DNA of 64,000 nucleotides. It comes from Candidatus Aminicenantota bacterium. Lineage in GTDB: Bacteria > Acidobacteriota > Aminicenantia > Aminicenantales > Saccharicenantaceae. The position numbers and the translations under genes were made by a program. The stretch is from assembly GCA_017999365.1 (NCBI GenBank), contig JAGNLW010000005.1:1-64000 (forward strand). Reading direction: 5' to 3'. The notes below the pieces were generated by a model. It did no database searches. It saw only the letters and a program-made list of their open reading frames with translations, and was not told the DNA's origin. Each line of letters opens with the position of its first letter. Positions within the stretch are counted from its first letter, which is position 1. Positions 8,318 to 17,200 of this stretch are shown here, piece after piece.

Positions 8318-9084
8318 CGAGCGCAGAGAACACCATCAAGGTCCAGGCCGAAGGCTTGAACTTCTATTATGGAAAGACCCGGGCCCTCAAGGACGTCAGC
8401 ATCGACTGCTATGACCGGAAGGTCACCGCGATCATCGGCCCGTCCGGATGCGGCAAGTCGACGTTCATCCGGACCCTCAACCGCATGAACGACGTCATCC
8501 CCGGGACTCGCATCGAGGGCCGCATCCTCCTCGACGGGGGGGATATCAACGCCCCGGAGGTCGACGTCGTCGAGCTGAGGCGCAGGGTCGGCATGGTCTT
8601 CCAGAAGCCCAACCCGTTCCCGAAATCGATCTACGCCAATATCGCCTACGGCCTGCGGATCAACGGGATGAAGGACAGGCGCCGGATCGAGGAGACCGTC
8701 GAGAAGAGCCTTCGCGGCGCGGCCCTCTGGGAGGAGGTCAAGGACCGCCTCGAGGACAACGCCTTCGCCCTATCGGGGGGGCAGCAGCAGCGCCTATGCA
8801 TCGCCCGCTCCCTGGCCGTCGAGCCCGAGGTCATCCTGTTCGACGAGCCCTGCTCGGCCATCGACCCCATCGCCACGGCCAAGGTCGAGGACTTGATTGA
8901 GACCCTCAAGGCACGGTACACTGTCGTCATCGTGACCCACAACATGCAGCAGGCGGCCCGCGTTTCCGACTACACGGCCTTCATGATGCTGGGCGAGGTC
9001 GTCGAGTTCGACCGGACGGACAGGATCTTCACCAACCCGGCGAACAAGCTCACCGAGGACTACATCACGGGACGGTTCGGATGA
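8314..9084 (+). CDS. pstB: Phosphate ABC transporter ATP-binding protein PstB
   Basis: PstB powers phosphate uptake by ATP hydrolysis. In its 256 residues I see Walker A (GPSGCGKST), Q-loop ([13 protein letters not shown]), signature (LSGGQQQRL), Walker B (VILFDEP) and the switch His (VIVTHNM). [10 protein letters not shown] is diagnostic of PstB. The ATG overlaps the pstA stop (ATGA). One usual signature change is CSAIDP in place of TSALDP in the D-loop, common in PstB. Confidence 0.95.
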   Translation: MTSAENTIKVQAEGLNFYYGKTRALKDVSIDCYDRKVTAIIGPSGCGKSTFIRTLNRMNDVIPGTRIEGRILLDGGDINAPEVDVVELRRRVGMVFQKPNPFPKSIYANIAYGLRINGMKDRRRIEETVEKSLRGAALWEEVKDRLEDNAFALSGGQQQRLCIARSLAVEPEVILFDEPCSAIDPIATAKVEDLIETLKARYTVVIVTHNMQQAARVSDYTAFMMLGEVVEFDRTDRIFTNPANKLTEDYITGRFG

Positions 9085-9116
9085 CCCTAGGAGGTCCGGC
9101 GGACCGAGGAGGAGCC

Positions 9117-9824
9117 ATGTCCAGGATGGAACGCCCGTTCGACGAAGAACTCAAGCTGCTCAAGGAGAAGCTCCTGGAGATGGCCTCGCGGGCCGAGGAG
9201 CAGATCGCCCTGGCCATCCGGGGACTGAAGGACCGGGAGGAGCTTTTGGCCTGCCAGGTCCTCGAGCGCGAGGAGGCCATCAACCAGCTCGACATCGAGG
9301 TCGACGAGATGGCCATGCGCCTCCTGGCCCTGCGCCAGCCCATGGCCACCGACCTGCGCTTCATCACCTCGGCCATGAAGATCGCCGGCGACCTCGAACG
9401 CATCGGCGACCTGGCCTTCAACATCGCCGAGAGGACGTTGGACCTCCTCAAGTCGCCCCAGCTCAAGCCCCTCATCGACATCCCGCGCATGGCCCTCATG
9501 GCCCAGGAGATGGTCCGGGACGCCCTCAACGCCTTCATCGCCGGGGACGACAAGCTGGCCAAGGACGTTTGCGAGCGGGACGACCGGGTCGACGAGCTCA
9601 ACGACCAGGTCTTCCGGGAGCTCCTGACCTACATGATGCAGGACTCCCGGACCATTTCGCGGGCCGTAGACCTCATCCTCGTCGGGCGCCATCTCGAGCG
9701 CATCGCCGACCACGCCACCAACATCGGCGAGGACGTCATCTTCATGGTCCGCGGCCGGACCATCAAGCACCACGTCGATGAGGCGCGGGAGCCCCGGCCG
9801 AAGTCGTGCGCCGGCGGAGAGTGA
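9117..9824 (+). CDS. phoU: Phosphate signalling protein PhoU
   Basis: PhoU links Pst transporter state to the PhoR kinase and restrains uptake when phosphate is ample. The 235-residue protein shows the two PhoU helical repeats, with metal-site signatures EVDEMAMRLLALRQP and DLRFITSAMKIAGDLERIGD in the first half and RHLERIADHATNIGED in the second. The ATG at 9117 follows GAGGAGGAG; an in-frame ATG overlapping the pstB stop is less likely. Last gene of the pst operon, ending in a shared hairpin with the convergent gene. Confidence 0.93.
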   Translation: MSRMERPFDEELKLLKEKLLEMASRAEEQIALAIRGLKDREELLACQVLEREEAINQLDIEVDEMAMRLLALRQPMATDLRFITSAMKIAGDLERIGDLAFNIAERTLDLLKSPQLKPLIDIPRMALMAQEMVRDALNAFIAGDDKLAKDVCERDDRVDELNDQVFRELLTYMMQDSRTISRAVDLILVGRHLERIADHATNIGEDVIFMVRGRTIKHHVDEAREPRPKSCAGGE

Positions 9825-9842
9825 GGCCGGGCCGGGGCCTCA
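9822..9842. terminator. Bidirectional hairpin holding both stop codons of phoU and the convergent gene
   Basis: TGAGGCC (9822-9828) pairs with GGCCTCA (9836-9842). The first arm contains the phoU TGA, the second the TGA of the minus-strand metallo-hydrolase. There is no T-run. Confidence 0.5.
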
Positions 9843-10580
9843 GCTCATCTTCCTTATCCGCACCTCGATGTCCCTATCCGCCTGGAGGAGGCGGACCAGG
9901 CGGGACGTGTCCGTGTCGCCGAAATGGTAGGGGTAGAGAACCCTAGGTCGGAAGGCCCGGGCCGCGTCGGCGACCTGTCCGGGGTCCATGGTGTAGGGCA
10001 GGTTCATGGGCAGAAAAGCCACGTCGACGCCCTTCAGGGCCTTCATCTCCGGCGTGTTCTCGGTGTCCCCGGCGATGTAGATCCGCGTCTCGCCGAACGT
10101 GACGACGTAGCCGTTGCCCGCGCCTTTCGGGTGGAAGGGATTCCCGTCCGGCCGTTTGTGGGCGATATTGTAGGCCGGAATGGCTTCGATAGAGAGCTCG
10201 AGGACGGTCCGCGACTCCCCGTTGGCCAGGATGATCGCGTCCGAGGGGAGCTTGCCGGCGCAGGCCTTGGCGCCGACGACCGCCGTGCCGGGCTTCAGGA
10301 TGGACTTGAAGGCCGCCGGGTCGAGATGGTCGAAATGGTCGTGGGTGACGAGGACCAGGTCGGCCTTGGGGAGAGAGGCGTAATCGGCGACCTCGCCGTA
10401 GGGATCGACGTGTACGATCCGGCCACCGAAGGCCATCACCAGCGTGCCGTGGCCCAGGAAGGTGATCTCCAGGTCCCCCTGCGGCGTGGGGAAGATGTCC
10501 TTTTCGTGGCCGGGCGGAGGCGCGGCGGCCGCCGCCAGTCCCAGGAGGATCAAACCGACCGGCAGGATGATCTTGTCCAT
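9840..10580 (-). CDS. Metallo-beta-lactamase-fold hydrolase (UlaG-like)
   Basis: This 246-residue protein has the zinc motif THDHFDHLD and later conserved His/Asp positions (IYIAGDTENTPEM, YPYHFGDTD) of the UlaG/YtnP-like metal-dependent hydrolases. The ATG at 10580 sits behind a strong GAGGAGG, so the longer upstream reading frame is not used. The N-terminus (MDKIILPVGLILLGLAAAAAPP) is a signal peptide, predicting an exported enzyme. Substrate unknown. Convergent with phoU. Confidence 0.8.
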   Translation of the reverse strand: MDKIILPVGLILLGLAAAAAPPPGHEKDIFPTPQGDLEITFLGHGTLVMAFGGRIVHVDPYGEVADYASLPKADLVLVTHDHFDHLDPAAFKSILKPGTAVVGAKACAGKLPSDAIILANGESRTVLELSIEAIPAYNIAHKRPDGNPFHPKGAGNGYVVTFGETRIYIAGDTENTPEMKALKGVDVAFLPMNLPYTMDPGQVADAARAFRPRVLYPYHFGDTDTSRLVRLLQADRDIEVRIRKMS

Positions 10581-10683
10581 ATCGACCTCCTCGAGAAGAT
10601 CGGGCTTATTATAAGGCGCGGGCGACGATCCTGGCAACGGCCGCGCCCCGGACCCGTCATCGACCAGACCGGGGGAACGGCCG

Positions 10684-10854
10684 TCATCCCCCGAGGAGGG
10701 CGCGCAGGGCGGCCAGGGCCGCCGTGGCGGTCGCGGCGAAGACAAGGGCGTGGAGCCACGGAAAGCCGCCCGGCTTCCGGTATCTCCGGACGATGCCGGC
10801 GAAGCTCCAAACGGCGGCGGCCAGGCTGGCGGCGAGCAGGACGGTCGAGGTCAT
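10684..10854 (-). CDS. Small hypothetical membrane protein
   Basis: A 56-residue ORF with two hydrophobic stretches (STVLLAASLAAAVWSFAGIV and LHALVFAATATAALAAL) separated by a basic turn (RRYRKPGG). It lies 103 bp upstream of the metallo-hydrolase on the same strand. Coding status rests on composition and topology only; start choice is uncertain. Confidence 0.4.
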   Translation of the reverse strand: MTSTVLLAASLAAAVWSFAGIVRRYRKPGGFPWLHALVFAATATAALAALRALLGG

Positions 10855-10929
10855 CGTGTCCACATGGCCATCCTTTCCATCATTCGTCAGGCCCATTCCA
10901 GCAGGGGAGTGTTAAGAAATGATAAATAT

Positions 10930-10953
10930 CCGGTGCGAAACCGGCCTTTTTTT
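10930..10953 (+). terminator. Small intrinsic terminator ahead of phoB
   Basis: CCGGT and ACCGG (10930-10934, 10940-10944) flank a 5-base loop, followed by CC and seven Ts. No plus-strand gene ends here, so it may insulate phoB from stray transcription or end a short RNA. Confidence 0.4.
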
Positions 10954-10956
10954 GTT

Positions 10957-10962
10957 TATAAT
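10957..10962 (+). promoter_or_regulatory. -10 element TATAAT for phoBR
   Basis: A perfect TATAAT lies 30 bases before the phoB GTG. No convincing -35 is visible at 16-18 bp, which would suit activator dependence, and I see no clear 11-bp-spaced Pho box here. Confidence 0.4.
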
Positions 10963-10992
10963 ACGGCATCATGACCGGAGCGAGGTGAGACC

Positions 10993-11670
10993 GTGGCTCC
11001 CGTGATCGCCGCCCTCGACGACGAGGCCGACATCCTCGAGCTCCTCAAGGTCAGCCTCGAGAAGGCCGGCTACCGCTTCGAGGGCTTCCAGGAAGCCGAC
11101 GACCTCTTCCGCTACCTGGCCCGGGAGAGGCCCGCGCTCCTCCTGCTCGACCTCATGCTGCCCGAGATCGACGGGCTCGAGGTCTGCCGGCAGGTCAGGC
11201 GGACCGAGGCCCTGGCCGGGCTCCCGGTCATCATGCTGACCGCCAAAGGGGACGAAGCGGACAAGGTCGTCGGCTTGGAGCTCGGCGCCGACGACTACGT
11301 CACCAAGCCGTTCTCGGTCAAGGAACTGGTCGCCCGCATCCACGCCGTGCTGCGGCGGCCTGCCGGCGGGGAAACGGCCCGCCGCATCGTCATCGGCCCC
11401 CTGGTCATCGACGGCGACAAGTTCGAGGCCGCCGTGGACGGGGCCAAGGTCGATCTGACGGCCACGGAATTCAAGATCCTGCAGCTCCTGGCCGCCAAGC
11501 CCGGCCGGGTCTTCACTCGGGACCGCATCCTCGACCACCTCTGGGGCGATGAAAAAGCCGTCGTCGACCGTACCGTGGACGTCCACATCCGCAATTTGCG
11601 GGAGAAGCTCGGCCCGGCGGCGGCCCTGGTCAAGAACATCCGCGGCGTGGGCTACAAGGTCGAAGAATGA
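10993..11670 (+). CDS. phoB: Phosphate regulon response regulator PhoB
   Basis: This 225-residue OmpR/PhoB-family regulator has a receiver domain (phospho-Asp in LLLLDLMLPEIDG, near residue 54; switch Thr in IMLTAKG; Lys in YVTKPF) and a winged-helix DNA-binding domain (LTATEFKILQLLAAKPGRVF to VKNIRGVGYKV). It should bind the Pho box before the porin. GTG start behind GCGAGGTGAG. Its last codons overlap phoR (ATGA), so the pair is co-translated. Assignment to PhoB rather than another OmpR-type regulator rests on the adjacent pst genes. Confidence 0.85.
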   Translation: MAPVIAALDDEADILELLKVSLEKAGYRFEGFQEADDLFRYLARERPALLLLDLMLPEIDGLEVCRQVRRTEALAGLPVIMLTAKGDEADKVVGLELGADDYVTKPFSVKELVARIHAVLRRPAGGETARRIVIGPLVIDGDKFEAAVDGAKVDLTATEFKILQLLAAKPGRVFTRDRILDHLWGDEKAVVDRTVDVHIRNLREKLGPAAALVKNIRGVGYKVEE

Positions 11671-13397
11671 AAAAGACGCTCTTTCTCCGCATCTTCCTCG
11701 GCTACGCGGCCGTGATCGTCCTCCTGGCCGCCGCGGTGACCGTGTTCGCCCCGCCGGCGATGCGCCGGCACCACATCGCGGAGAGGGCGGCCGGACTGGA
11801 GCGCATGGCCCGGCTCCTCGAGCCCCAGGTCGCGCCCTACCTCGAGGCCGGAGCCTCCGGCGGGGAGCTGCCGGGCCTGATCTCCTCGCAAGGCCAGAGG
11901 ACCGGCACCCGGATCACGGTCATCGACGCCGCCGGCGTCGTCCTGGCCGATTCCGAAAAAGAAGCCCGGGACATGGAGAACCACCTCTTCCGGCCCGAGA
12001 TCCAGACCTCTCTCCGCGGGGAGCGACAGATGTCGATCCGGGCCAGCTCGACCCTCAAGACCGACATGATGTATCTCAGCATCCCGGTCGAGGCCGGCGG
12101 CCGGGTCGTGGGAGCCCTGCGGCTGAGCGGCTTCATGAAGGATATCGAGGCCCTCATGGGGACCCTGCGCGCCGACCTCTTCAAGGTCGTCGGGGCCGTG
12201 ACGGCCGTCGCCTTCCTCCTGGCCTTCTTCCTGACCCGGTCCGTGACCCGGCCCCTGCGCGAGGTCATCGACGCCTCGGCCCGCGTTTCCGGCGGCGACC
12301 TGGACGTCGCCGTCTCGACGCGCCGCAGCGGCGAGTTCCGGGACCTGGCCCGCAGCTTCAACGCCATGACCGGGCGCCTGCGGGACATGTTCGGCGAGAT
12401 CCGCCTCCAGAGCGAGGAGATCGGCAGCATCCTGGCTTCCATCCGCGAGGGGCTTTGCGTCCTCGACGGCGACGCCCGGATCGTCCTCGCCAACGCCGCC
12501 TTCCGCCGCATCGCCGGCGCCGACGCGCCCGAAGGCCGGCATTTCTGGGAGGTCGTGCGCAGCTCGGCCGCCGCCGAGGTCGTCCGCAGGGTCCGCGAGA
12601 CCGGGGCCGAGGCGGCCGCCGAGGCGAGCGTCGGGGACCGGTCCTACCACTGCAGCGTCGCCCGCCTCGCCGCCGGCGACCGCATCGTCGTGACCCTGTA
12701 CGACGTCACGGAGTTCCGGGCCCTGGAGAAGACCAAGCGCGATTTCGCCGTCAACGTCTCCCACGAGCTCAAGACCCCGTTGACGGCCATCAAGGGCTTC
12801 GTCGAGACCGTGGAGGCCAAAGCCGACGAGGAGAACCGGCCCTACCTGGAGATCATCCGCCGCAACACCGACCGCCTGATCGCCATCGTCGAGGACCTCC
12901 TCATCCTGTCCTCGGTCGAGGACCGGGGCGCGAGGTTCGAGAAAGTCGCGGTTCGCGTCGGCCCCCTGGCCGAAAGCATCCTCAAGGTCTTCGAGAAGCG
13001 GGCCGCGGAAAAAGGCCTGACCCTGTCCGTGGAGGCCGCGCCGGACCTGCCCGCGGTCCCGGCCGATCCCGTGCAGATCGAGGGCATCCTGATCAACCTC
13101 GTCGACAACGCGGTCAAGTATACCGAGAAGGGCCGCGTGACCGTCCGCCTGGCGGCCGACGGCGGGAAGTTCCTCATCCAAGTCGCCGACACCGGGTCCG
13201 GCATGGACGCCGTCCACCTGCCGCACATCTTCGACCGGTTCTACGTCGTCGACAAGTCACGCTCCAAGAAACTCGGCGGCACCGGCTTGGGCCTGGCCAT
13301 CGTCAAGCACATGGCCCTGGCCCACGGCGGCGGCGTCTCGGTCGCCAGCCGGATCGGGGAGGGGACGACCTTCACGGTCAGCCTGCCTCTGGACTGA
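11667..13397 (+). CDS. phoR: Phosphate-sensing histidine kinase PhoR
   Basis: This 576-residue membrane kinase has two transmembrane segments (residues about 5-27 and 170-192) flanking a periplasmic sensor, a HAMP domain (SVTRPLREVIDASARV), a PAS domain (from ASIREGLCVLDGDAR), the phospho-accepting H-box VNVSHELKTPLTAIKG and HATPase motifs (NLVDNAVKYT, DTGSGM, GTGLGLAIVKH). The large periplasmic region is bigger than in E. coli PhoR and resembles Bacillus-type PhoR. It overlaps phoB. Confidence 0.85.
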   Translation: MKKTLFLRIFLGYAAVIVLLAAAVTVFAPPAMRRHHIAERAAGLERMARLLEPQVAPYLEAGASGGELPGLISSQGQRTGTRITVIDAAGVVLADSEKEARDMENHLFRPEIQTSLRGERQMSIRASSTLKTDMMYLSIPVEAGGRVVGALRLSGFMKDIEALMGTLRADLFKVVGAVTAVAFLLAFFLTRSVTRPLREVIDASARVSGGDLDVAVSTRRSGEFRDLARSFNAMTGRLRDMFGEIRLQSEEIGSILASIREGLCVLDGDARIVLANAAFRRIAGADAPEGRHFWEVVRSSAAAEVVRRVRETGAEAAAEASVGDRSYHCSVARLAAGDRIVVTLYDVTEFRALEKTKRDFAVNVSHELKTPLTAIKGFVETVEAKADEENRPYLEIIRRNTDRLIAIVEDLLILSSVEDRGARFEKVAVRVGPLAESILKVFEKRAAEKGLTLSVEAAPDLPAVPADPVQIEGILINLVDNAVKYTEKGRVTVRLAADGGKFLIQVADTGSGMDAVHLPHIFDRFYVVDKSRSKKLGGTGLGLAIVKHMALAHGGGVSVASRIGEGTTFTVSLPLD

Positions 13398-13428
13398 CCT
13401 CCCGGCCAGCCCGGCCCCCCGGGCTCCT

Positions 13429-13456
13429 TTGCCCGCCGGCGGCTCTCTGCTATAAT
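13429..13456 (+). promoter_or_regulatory. Sigma-70-like promoter for the dsrMKC operon
   Basis: TTGCCC at 13429-13434, 16-bp spacer, perfect TATAAT at 13451-13456, 30 bases before the first ATG. Confidence 0.55.
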
Positions 13457-13486
13457 GGCCGACCCGGCCCCGCCGGGGAACCGAAC

Positions 13487-14155
13487 ATGAGCTCCTTCCT
13501 GAAGGTCCTGGAGAACGAGGTCCAGATCGCGGCCCTGTCGTTCATGGCCGTCGTCTACGTCCTCCGTCTGGTTTGGATCTTCCGATTCCGGGTCCGCCGG
13601 GAGAGGACCTTCGCCGCCGGCCGGGAAGCGGCCGGCGTGGGCTACTCGCTCCTGAACATCGCCATGCCCGGGGCCATGGAATCGACCCGCCGCCGGCCCT
13701 TCTTTTACGCCCAGTTCGTCGTCTTCCACCTCGGGGTCGCTTTCGCCATCGCCGGGACGCTGATCATCCCGTACGCGCCCGGGCTGTTCGCTTCGCGCCC
13801 CGTCGTCCTCGTGTTCCAGGCGATCGTCGGGGCGGCCTTCGCCGTGGGCCTCGTCCGGTTCGCCCGGCGCCTGTCGAACCCCGTCCTGCGGAGCGTCAGC
13901 ACCCCGGACGACTACTTCTCCCTGGCCCTGCTCATCGTCTGGTTCGCGGCGGCCGTCCTGGCCATGCCCAACCGACCCGAGAGGGGAGAGGGCCCCCTGA
14001 TCGCCTACTTCGGCCTGACGGCCTTCTTCCTCGTCTACGTCCCGTTCTCCAAGATCTGCCACTATCTCTATTATCCGTTCACCCGGACCTACTTGGGACG
14101 TACGCTCGGCCACCGGGGCGCGATGCCTCCGGCGGCCGGCAGGGGGGCCTCATGA
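13487..14155 (+). CDS. dsrM: DsrM/HdrE/NarI-type membrane cytochrome b subunit
   Basis: This 222-residue protein has five or six membrane segments and well-placed histidines (VVFHLGVAFAIAG, SKICHYLYYPF) that could bind b-type haem, as in NarI-like quinol oxidase subunits of DsrMK or HdrDE. It would exchange electrons with the quinone pool. Its stop overlaps the ATG of the iron-sulfur partner, and DsrC follows. Cytochrome identity is by family pattern; it could also be called HdrE-like. Confidence 0.7.
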   Translation: MSSFLKVLENEVQIAALSFMAVVYVLRLVWIFRFRVRRERTFAAGREAAGVGYSLLNIAMPGAMESTRRRPFFYAQFVVFHLGVAFAIAGTLIIPYAPGLFASRPVVLVFQAIVGAAFAVGLVRFARRLSNPVLRSVSTPDDYFSLALLIVWFAAAVLAMPNRPERGEGPLIAYFGLTAFFLVYVPFSKICHYLYYPFTRTYLGRTLGHRGAMPPAAGRGAS

Positions 14156-15576
14156 AGCGACGCAAGGCGCGTCCGTCGGGCGTCGTCGAGGCGCCTCTCG
14201 AGACCCGGACGCAGGAACAGGCCAAGACGGACGGCCGGCCTTCGGTCGCCGACGGCCGGCTCCGGACTTACGAGCCCGGGGCCAACGCCGCCCGCTTCCT
14301 GGACCTGCTGGCCGAGCGCGTCTCCCGCCCCCTGGCCGTTTCCCTGACGGCCTGCGTCCACTGCGGCCTCTGCGCCGAGTCCTGCCATTACTTCCTGGCC
14401 CGGCCCGACGACCCGACCATGACGCCCGTATGGAAGGCCGACCAGGTCCGCAAGATCTTCAAGCGCCACGTCGATTGGACCGGCCGTGTCGCGCCCTGGT
14501 GGGTCAAGGCGGCCTCGCCCCGCGACGACGAGGACCTCAACCGGCTCAAGAACATCGTTTTCGGCAGCTGCAGCGCCTGCCGGCGCTGCACCTACAATTG
14601 TCCGATGGGCGTCGACACGGGACTGCTCGTCCGCTTCGCCCGCGGCCTGCTGACGGAGCTGGGCATCGTCCCCGAGGGCGTCTTCAACGTCAGCCGCGAC
14701 CAATGGGAGACCGGCAACCAGATGGCCGTCACCGAGGACGACTACCTCGAGACGCTGGCCTGGATGCGCGACGAGGTCCGCCGGGAGCTCGGCGATCCGA
14801 CCGTCGAGATCCCCGTCGACGCCCCGGACCGCGACATCCTCTACACGATCAACCCGCGGGAGATCAAGTTCGACCCGCGCTCGATCGCCCATGCGGCCAA
14901 GATCTTCCATCTGGCCGGCGCGTCCTGGACCATGCCGAGGTGGGGGTGGGACCAGACCAACTTCGGCCTGTTCTCCGGCGACGACCGGCTGGGCGCCTTC
15001 GTCGCCCGCAACGTCTACGAGGCGGCCGAGCGGCTCCGCGCGAAGCGCATCGTCATCTCCGAGTGCGGGCACGGCTACCGTTCGACGCGCTGGGAAGGCT
15101 ACACCTGGGCCGGCTACGACCAGAAGCGGCCGACGGAATCGGTGGTCGTGACCCTTCTCCGGTACCTCGAAGAAGGCCTGATCGCCGTCGATCCGGGCCG
15201 CAATCCCGACCCGGTGACCTTCCACGACTCCTGCAACATCGCCCGCTCGGGCGACCTCGTCGAGGAGCCGCGCCGGGTCCTGGCGCAGGTCTGCGCCGAC
15301 TTCCGGGAGATGTCCCCCAACCGGCGGGAGAACTTCTGCTGCACGGGCGGCGGCGGGCTGCTGTCCATGGCCGAGTACCGGCCGCTGCGGCTCGAGGCCG
15401 CCAAGATCAAAGCCGACCAGCTCCGGGCCACGGGGGCCAAGCTGGTCTGCACGATGTGCCACAACTGCGTCGACGGTTTGAACGACGTCATCAAGCATTA
15501 CAAGCTGCCCATGAAGGTCGTCCAGGTCCTGGAGCTCGTCTCCAACGCCCTGGCCGGGCCCGGGGCCAAAGCGTAA
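14152..15576 (+). CDS. dsrK: DsrK/HdrD-type iron-sulfur oxidoreductase
   Basis: This 474-residue protein has two cubane cluster motifs (CVHCGLCAESC near residue 64, CSACRRCTYNCP near 142) and two CCG-type cysteine blocks (HDSCNIARSG and CCTGGGGLLSM with CTMCHNC) that in HdrD and DsrK hold the noncubane cluster at which disulfides are reduced. With the membrane subunit it should couple quinols to thiol/disulfide chemistry, most likely on DsrC, which is encoded 13 bp downstream. No dsrAB, dsrJOP or hdrA is in the window. Confidence 0.8.
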   Translation: MKRRKARPSGVVEAPLETRTQEQAKTDGRPSVADGRLRTYEPGANAARFLDLLAERVSRPLAVSLTACVHCGLCAESCHYFLARPDDPTMTPVWKADQVRKIFKRHVDWTGRVAPWWVKAASPRDDEDLNRLKNIVFGSCSACRRCTYNCPMGVDTGLLVRFARGLLTELGIVPEGVFNVSRDQWETGNQMAVTEDDYLETLAWMRDEVRRELGDPTVEIPVDAPDRDILYTINPREIKFDPRSIAHAAKIFHLAGASWTMPRWGWDQTNFGLFSGDDRLGAFVARNVYEAAERLRAKRIVISECGHGYRSTRWEGYTWAGYDQKRPTESVVVTLLRYLEEGLIAVDPGRNPDPVTFHDSCNIARSGDLVEEPRRVLAQVCADFREMSPNRRENFCCTGGGGLLSMAEYRPLRLEAAKIKADQLRATGAKLVCTMCHNCVDGLNDVIKHYKLPMKVVQVLELVSNALAGPGAKA

Positions 15577-15589
15577 GAGGGAGCACCCC

Positions 15590-15910
15590 ATGCCGACGAT
15601 CGAAGTCGAAGGGAAGACGCTCGAGGTCAACGAGGAAGGGTTCCTCGTCCGGCCCGAGGAATGGACCGAGGACACGGCCCGGCTGCTGGCCAAGGCCGAG
15701 GAGAACCTGGACGAACTGACGGCCGAGCACTGGGCCGTCGTCCGCTACATCCGCGGGTACTATCTGGAGACCAAGCTGGCCCCCATGGTCCGCAAGATGT
15801 GCCAGGCCACGGGGTTCCCGCTGATGAAGATCTACGACCTGTTCCCGTCGGGTCCGGCCAAGGGAGCCTGCAAGGTCGCCGGATTGCCCAAGCCCGACGG
15901 CTGCGTCTGA
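15590..15910 (+). CDS. dsrC: DsrC/TusE-family sulfur carrier with both C-terminal cysteines
   Basis: This 106-residue protein matches the DsrC fold (EVEGKTLEVNEEGFL, HWAVVRYIRGYY, MVRKMCQATGF) and ends GACKVAGLPKPDGCV, so both redox cysteines of true DsrC are present, the penultimate-residue Cys and one ten residues before it. Proteins with both can carry a trisulfide in dissimilatory sulfur metabolism; TusE-type members keep only the last. Encoded with dsrMK but without sulfite reductase here, so it may be a general redox carrier. GAGGGAG precedes the ATG. Confidence 0.88.
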   Translation: MPTIEVEGKTLEVNEEGFLVRPEEWTEDTARLLAKAEENLDELTAEHWAVVRYIRGYYLETKLAPMVRKMCQATGFPLMKIYDLFPSGPAKGACKVAGLPKPDGCV

Positions 15911-15928
15911 GGCGGCTCAGCGCTTTTT
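15907..15928. terminator. Hairpin with both convergent stop codons, followed by T5
   Basis: CTGAG-GCGG-CTCAG at 15907-15920, then CGC and five Ts. The arms include the dsrC TGA and the TGA of the minus-strand desulfurase. Confidence 0.5.
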
Positions 15929-17083
15929 CGCCGGCAGGGCCGCGATCCGGCCGACGGCCTCGACGGCCGCCCGGACGTGCTCTTCCGTGTTGAACGGCCC
16001 GATGCCGAAGCGCACCGCGCCGTGGATCTTGTCCGTGCCCAGCTGCTCGTGGACGAGCGGGGCGCAATGCAGGCCGGTCCGGCAGGCGATCCCGAAATCG
16101 ACGTCCAGCATGGTCCCGACGTCGGCCGCGTCCATCCCCTGCACGTTGAAAGCCAGGACGGCGATGTGGTCGTCCAAGCTATCGAGGCAATAGGTCACGA
16201 CCCGGGGGATGGCCTTCAATCCGTCGAGGAGGATGCGGGCCAGCCGCATCTCCTCCCGGTGGATGGCCTCCAGCCCCCGGCCCTTGACCCAGGTCACCCC
16301 CGCCTTGAGCCCGGCGATGCCCATGACGTTGGGCGTGCCGTATTCGAGGCGGTAGGGGTATTCGTCGAGGTGGGCCTTGACGGCCGAGCGCACGCCCGTG
16401 CCTCCGGCCCGGGTGTGGCGGATCTCGACGCCCTCCCGGACGTAGAGACCGCCGATGCCCGTCGGCCCGAGGAGGGACTTGTGGCCGGTGAAGGCGACGA
16501 CGTCGAGGAACTGGGCCTCCATGTCGATGGGGACCTTGCCGGCCGACTGCGAAGCGTCGATGGCGAAGGGGATGCCGGCCTCGCGGCAGAACCGTCCGAT
16601 CGCGGCCAACGGCTGGACCGTGCCGATGACGTTCGAGGCATGGTTGACGACGACCAGGCGGGTGTTGGGCCGGAAGCGCCTGCGGATCTCCTGGGGATCG
16701 ACGAAGCCGGCCCCGTCGAAGGGGACGAAATCGACCTCGACGCCGTCGCGCATGAGATGGTAGAGGGGGCGCAGCACGGAGTTGTGCTCGACCGTGGTCG
16801 AGACGGCGTGGTCGCCCGGTTTGAGGAGGCCCGAGATGACGAGGTTGAGGGCGTCGGTCGAGTTGTATCCGAAGCAGAGCCGGTTGGGATCGGTGCCGTT
16901 GAATAACCCCGTCAGAAGCTTGCGTGTCTCCTCGACGACCAGGCCGGCCTCCATGCACAGGTCGTAGCCCGAGCGCCCGGGATTGACGCCGAAGTTCCGG
17001 TAGAAGTGGTCCATGTAGGTGTAGACCTCTTCGGGCTTGGGGAAAGACGTCGCGCCGTTGTCGAGGAAGATCAGCTTGCTCAT
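15917..17083 (-). CDS. Cysteine desulfurase-family PLP enzyme
   Basis: This 388-residue class-V aminotransferase has FLDNGATSFPKPEEV at the start, the PLP lysine in AFTGHKSLLGPTG, STTVEHNSVLRPL, the aspartate in AIDASQSAGKVPID and a Cys in FGIACRTGLHCAPLVH matching the SufS/CsdA-like active-site loop. It would release sulfur from cysteine. It is convergent with dsrC, so a sulfur-transfer link is attractive but inferred. The family also includes enzymes on other substrates. ATG at 17083. Confidence 0.82.
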   Translation of the reverse strand: MSKLIFLDNGATSFPKPEEVYTYMDHFYRNFGVNPGRSGYDLCMEAGLVVEETRKLLTGLFNGTDPNRLCFGYNSTDALNLVISGLLKPGDHAVSTTVEHNSVLRPLYHLMRDGVEVDFVPFDGAGFVDPQEIRRRFRPNTRLVVVNHASNVIGTVQPLAAIGRFCREAGIPFAIDASQSAGKVPIDMEAQFLDVVAFTGHKSLLGPTGIGGLYVREGVEIRHTRAGGTGVRSAVKAHLDEYPYRLEYGTPNVMGIAGLKAGVTWVKGRGLEAIHREEMRLARILLDGLKAIPRVVTYCLDSLDDHIAVLAFNVQGMDAADVGTMLDVDFGIACRTGLHCAPLVHEQLGTDKIHGAVRFGIGPFNTEEHVRAAVEAVGRIAALPAKKR

Positions 17084-17128
17084 GCTCCGCTCCGGGCCGG
17101 GATTCCGGGACTCGCTCCCGGGAGGGGC

Positions 17129-17158
17129 TATACTAAACAAACGACGGGCGGATTGCAA
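17129..17158. promoter_or_regulatory. Divergent promoter region between desulfurase and folK
   Basis: Minus strand: TTGCAA (17153-17158), 17-bp spacer, TAGTAT (17130-17135) facing the desulfurase. Plus strand: TATACT at 17129-17134 facing folK, so the two -10s overlap. Confidence 0.35.
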
Positions 17159-17200
17159 CCGGGGGCGGGGCCGCCTAGAATGGGGGACAGGAGGCGGCGC

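Noticed and set aside
10912..10928. Second Pho box before phoB
   Set aside because: TTAAGA and TAAATA are 11 bp apart, but only two poor half-sites are seen and phasing to the -10 is wrong.
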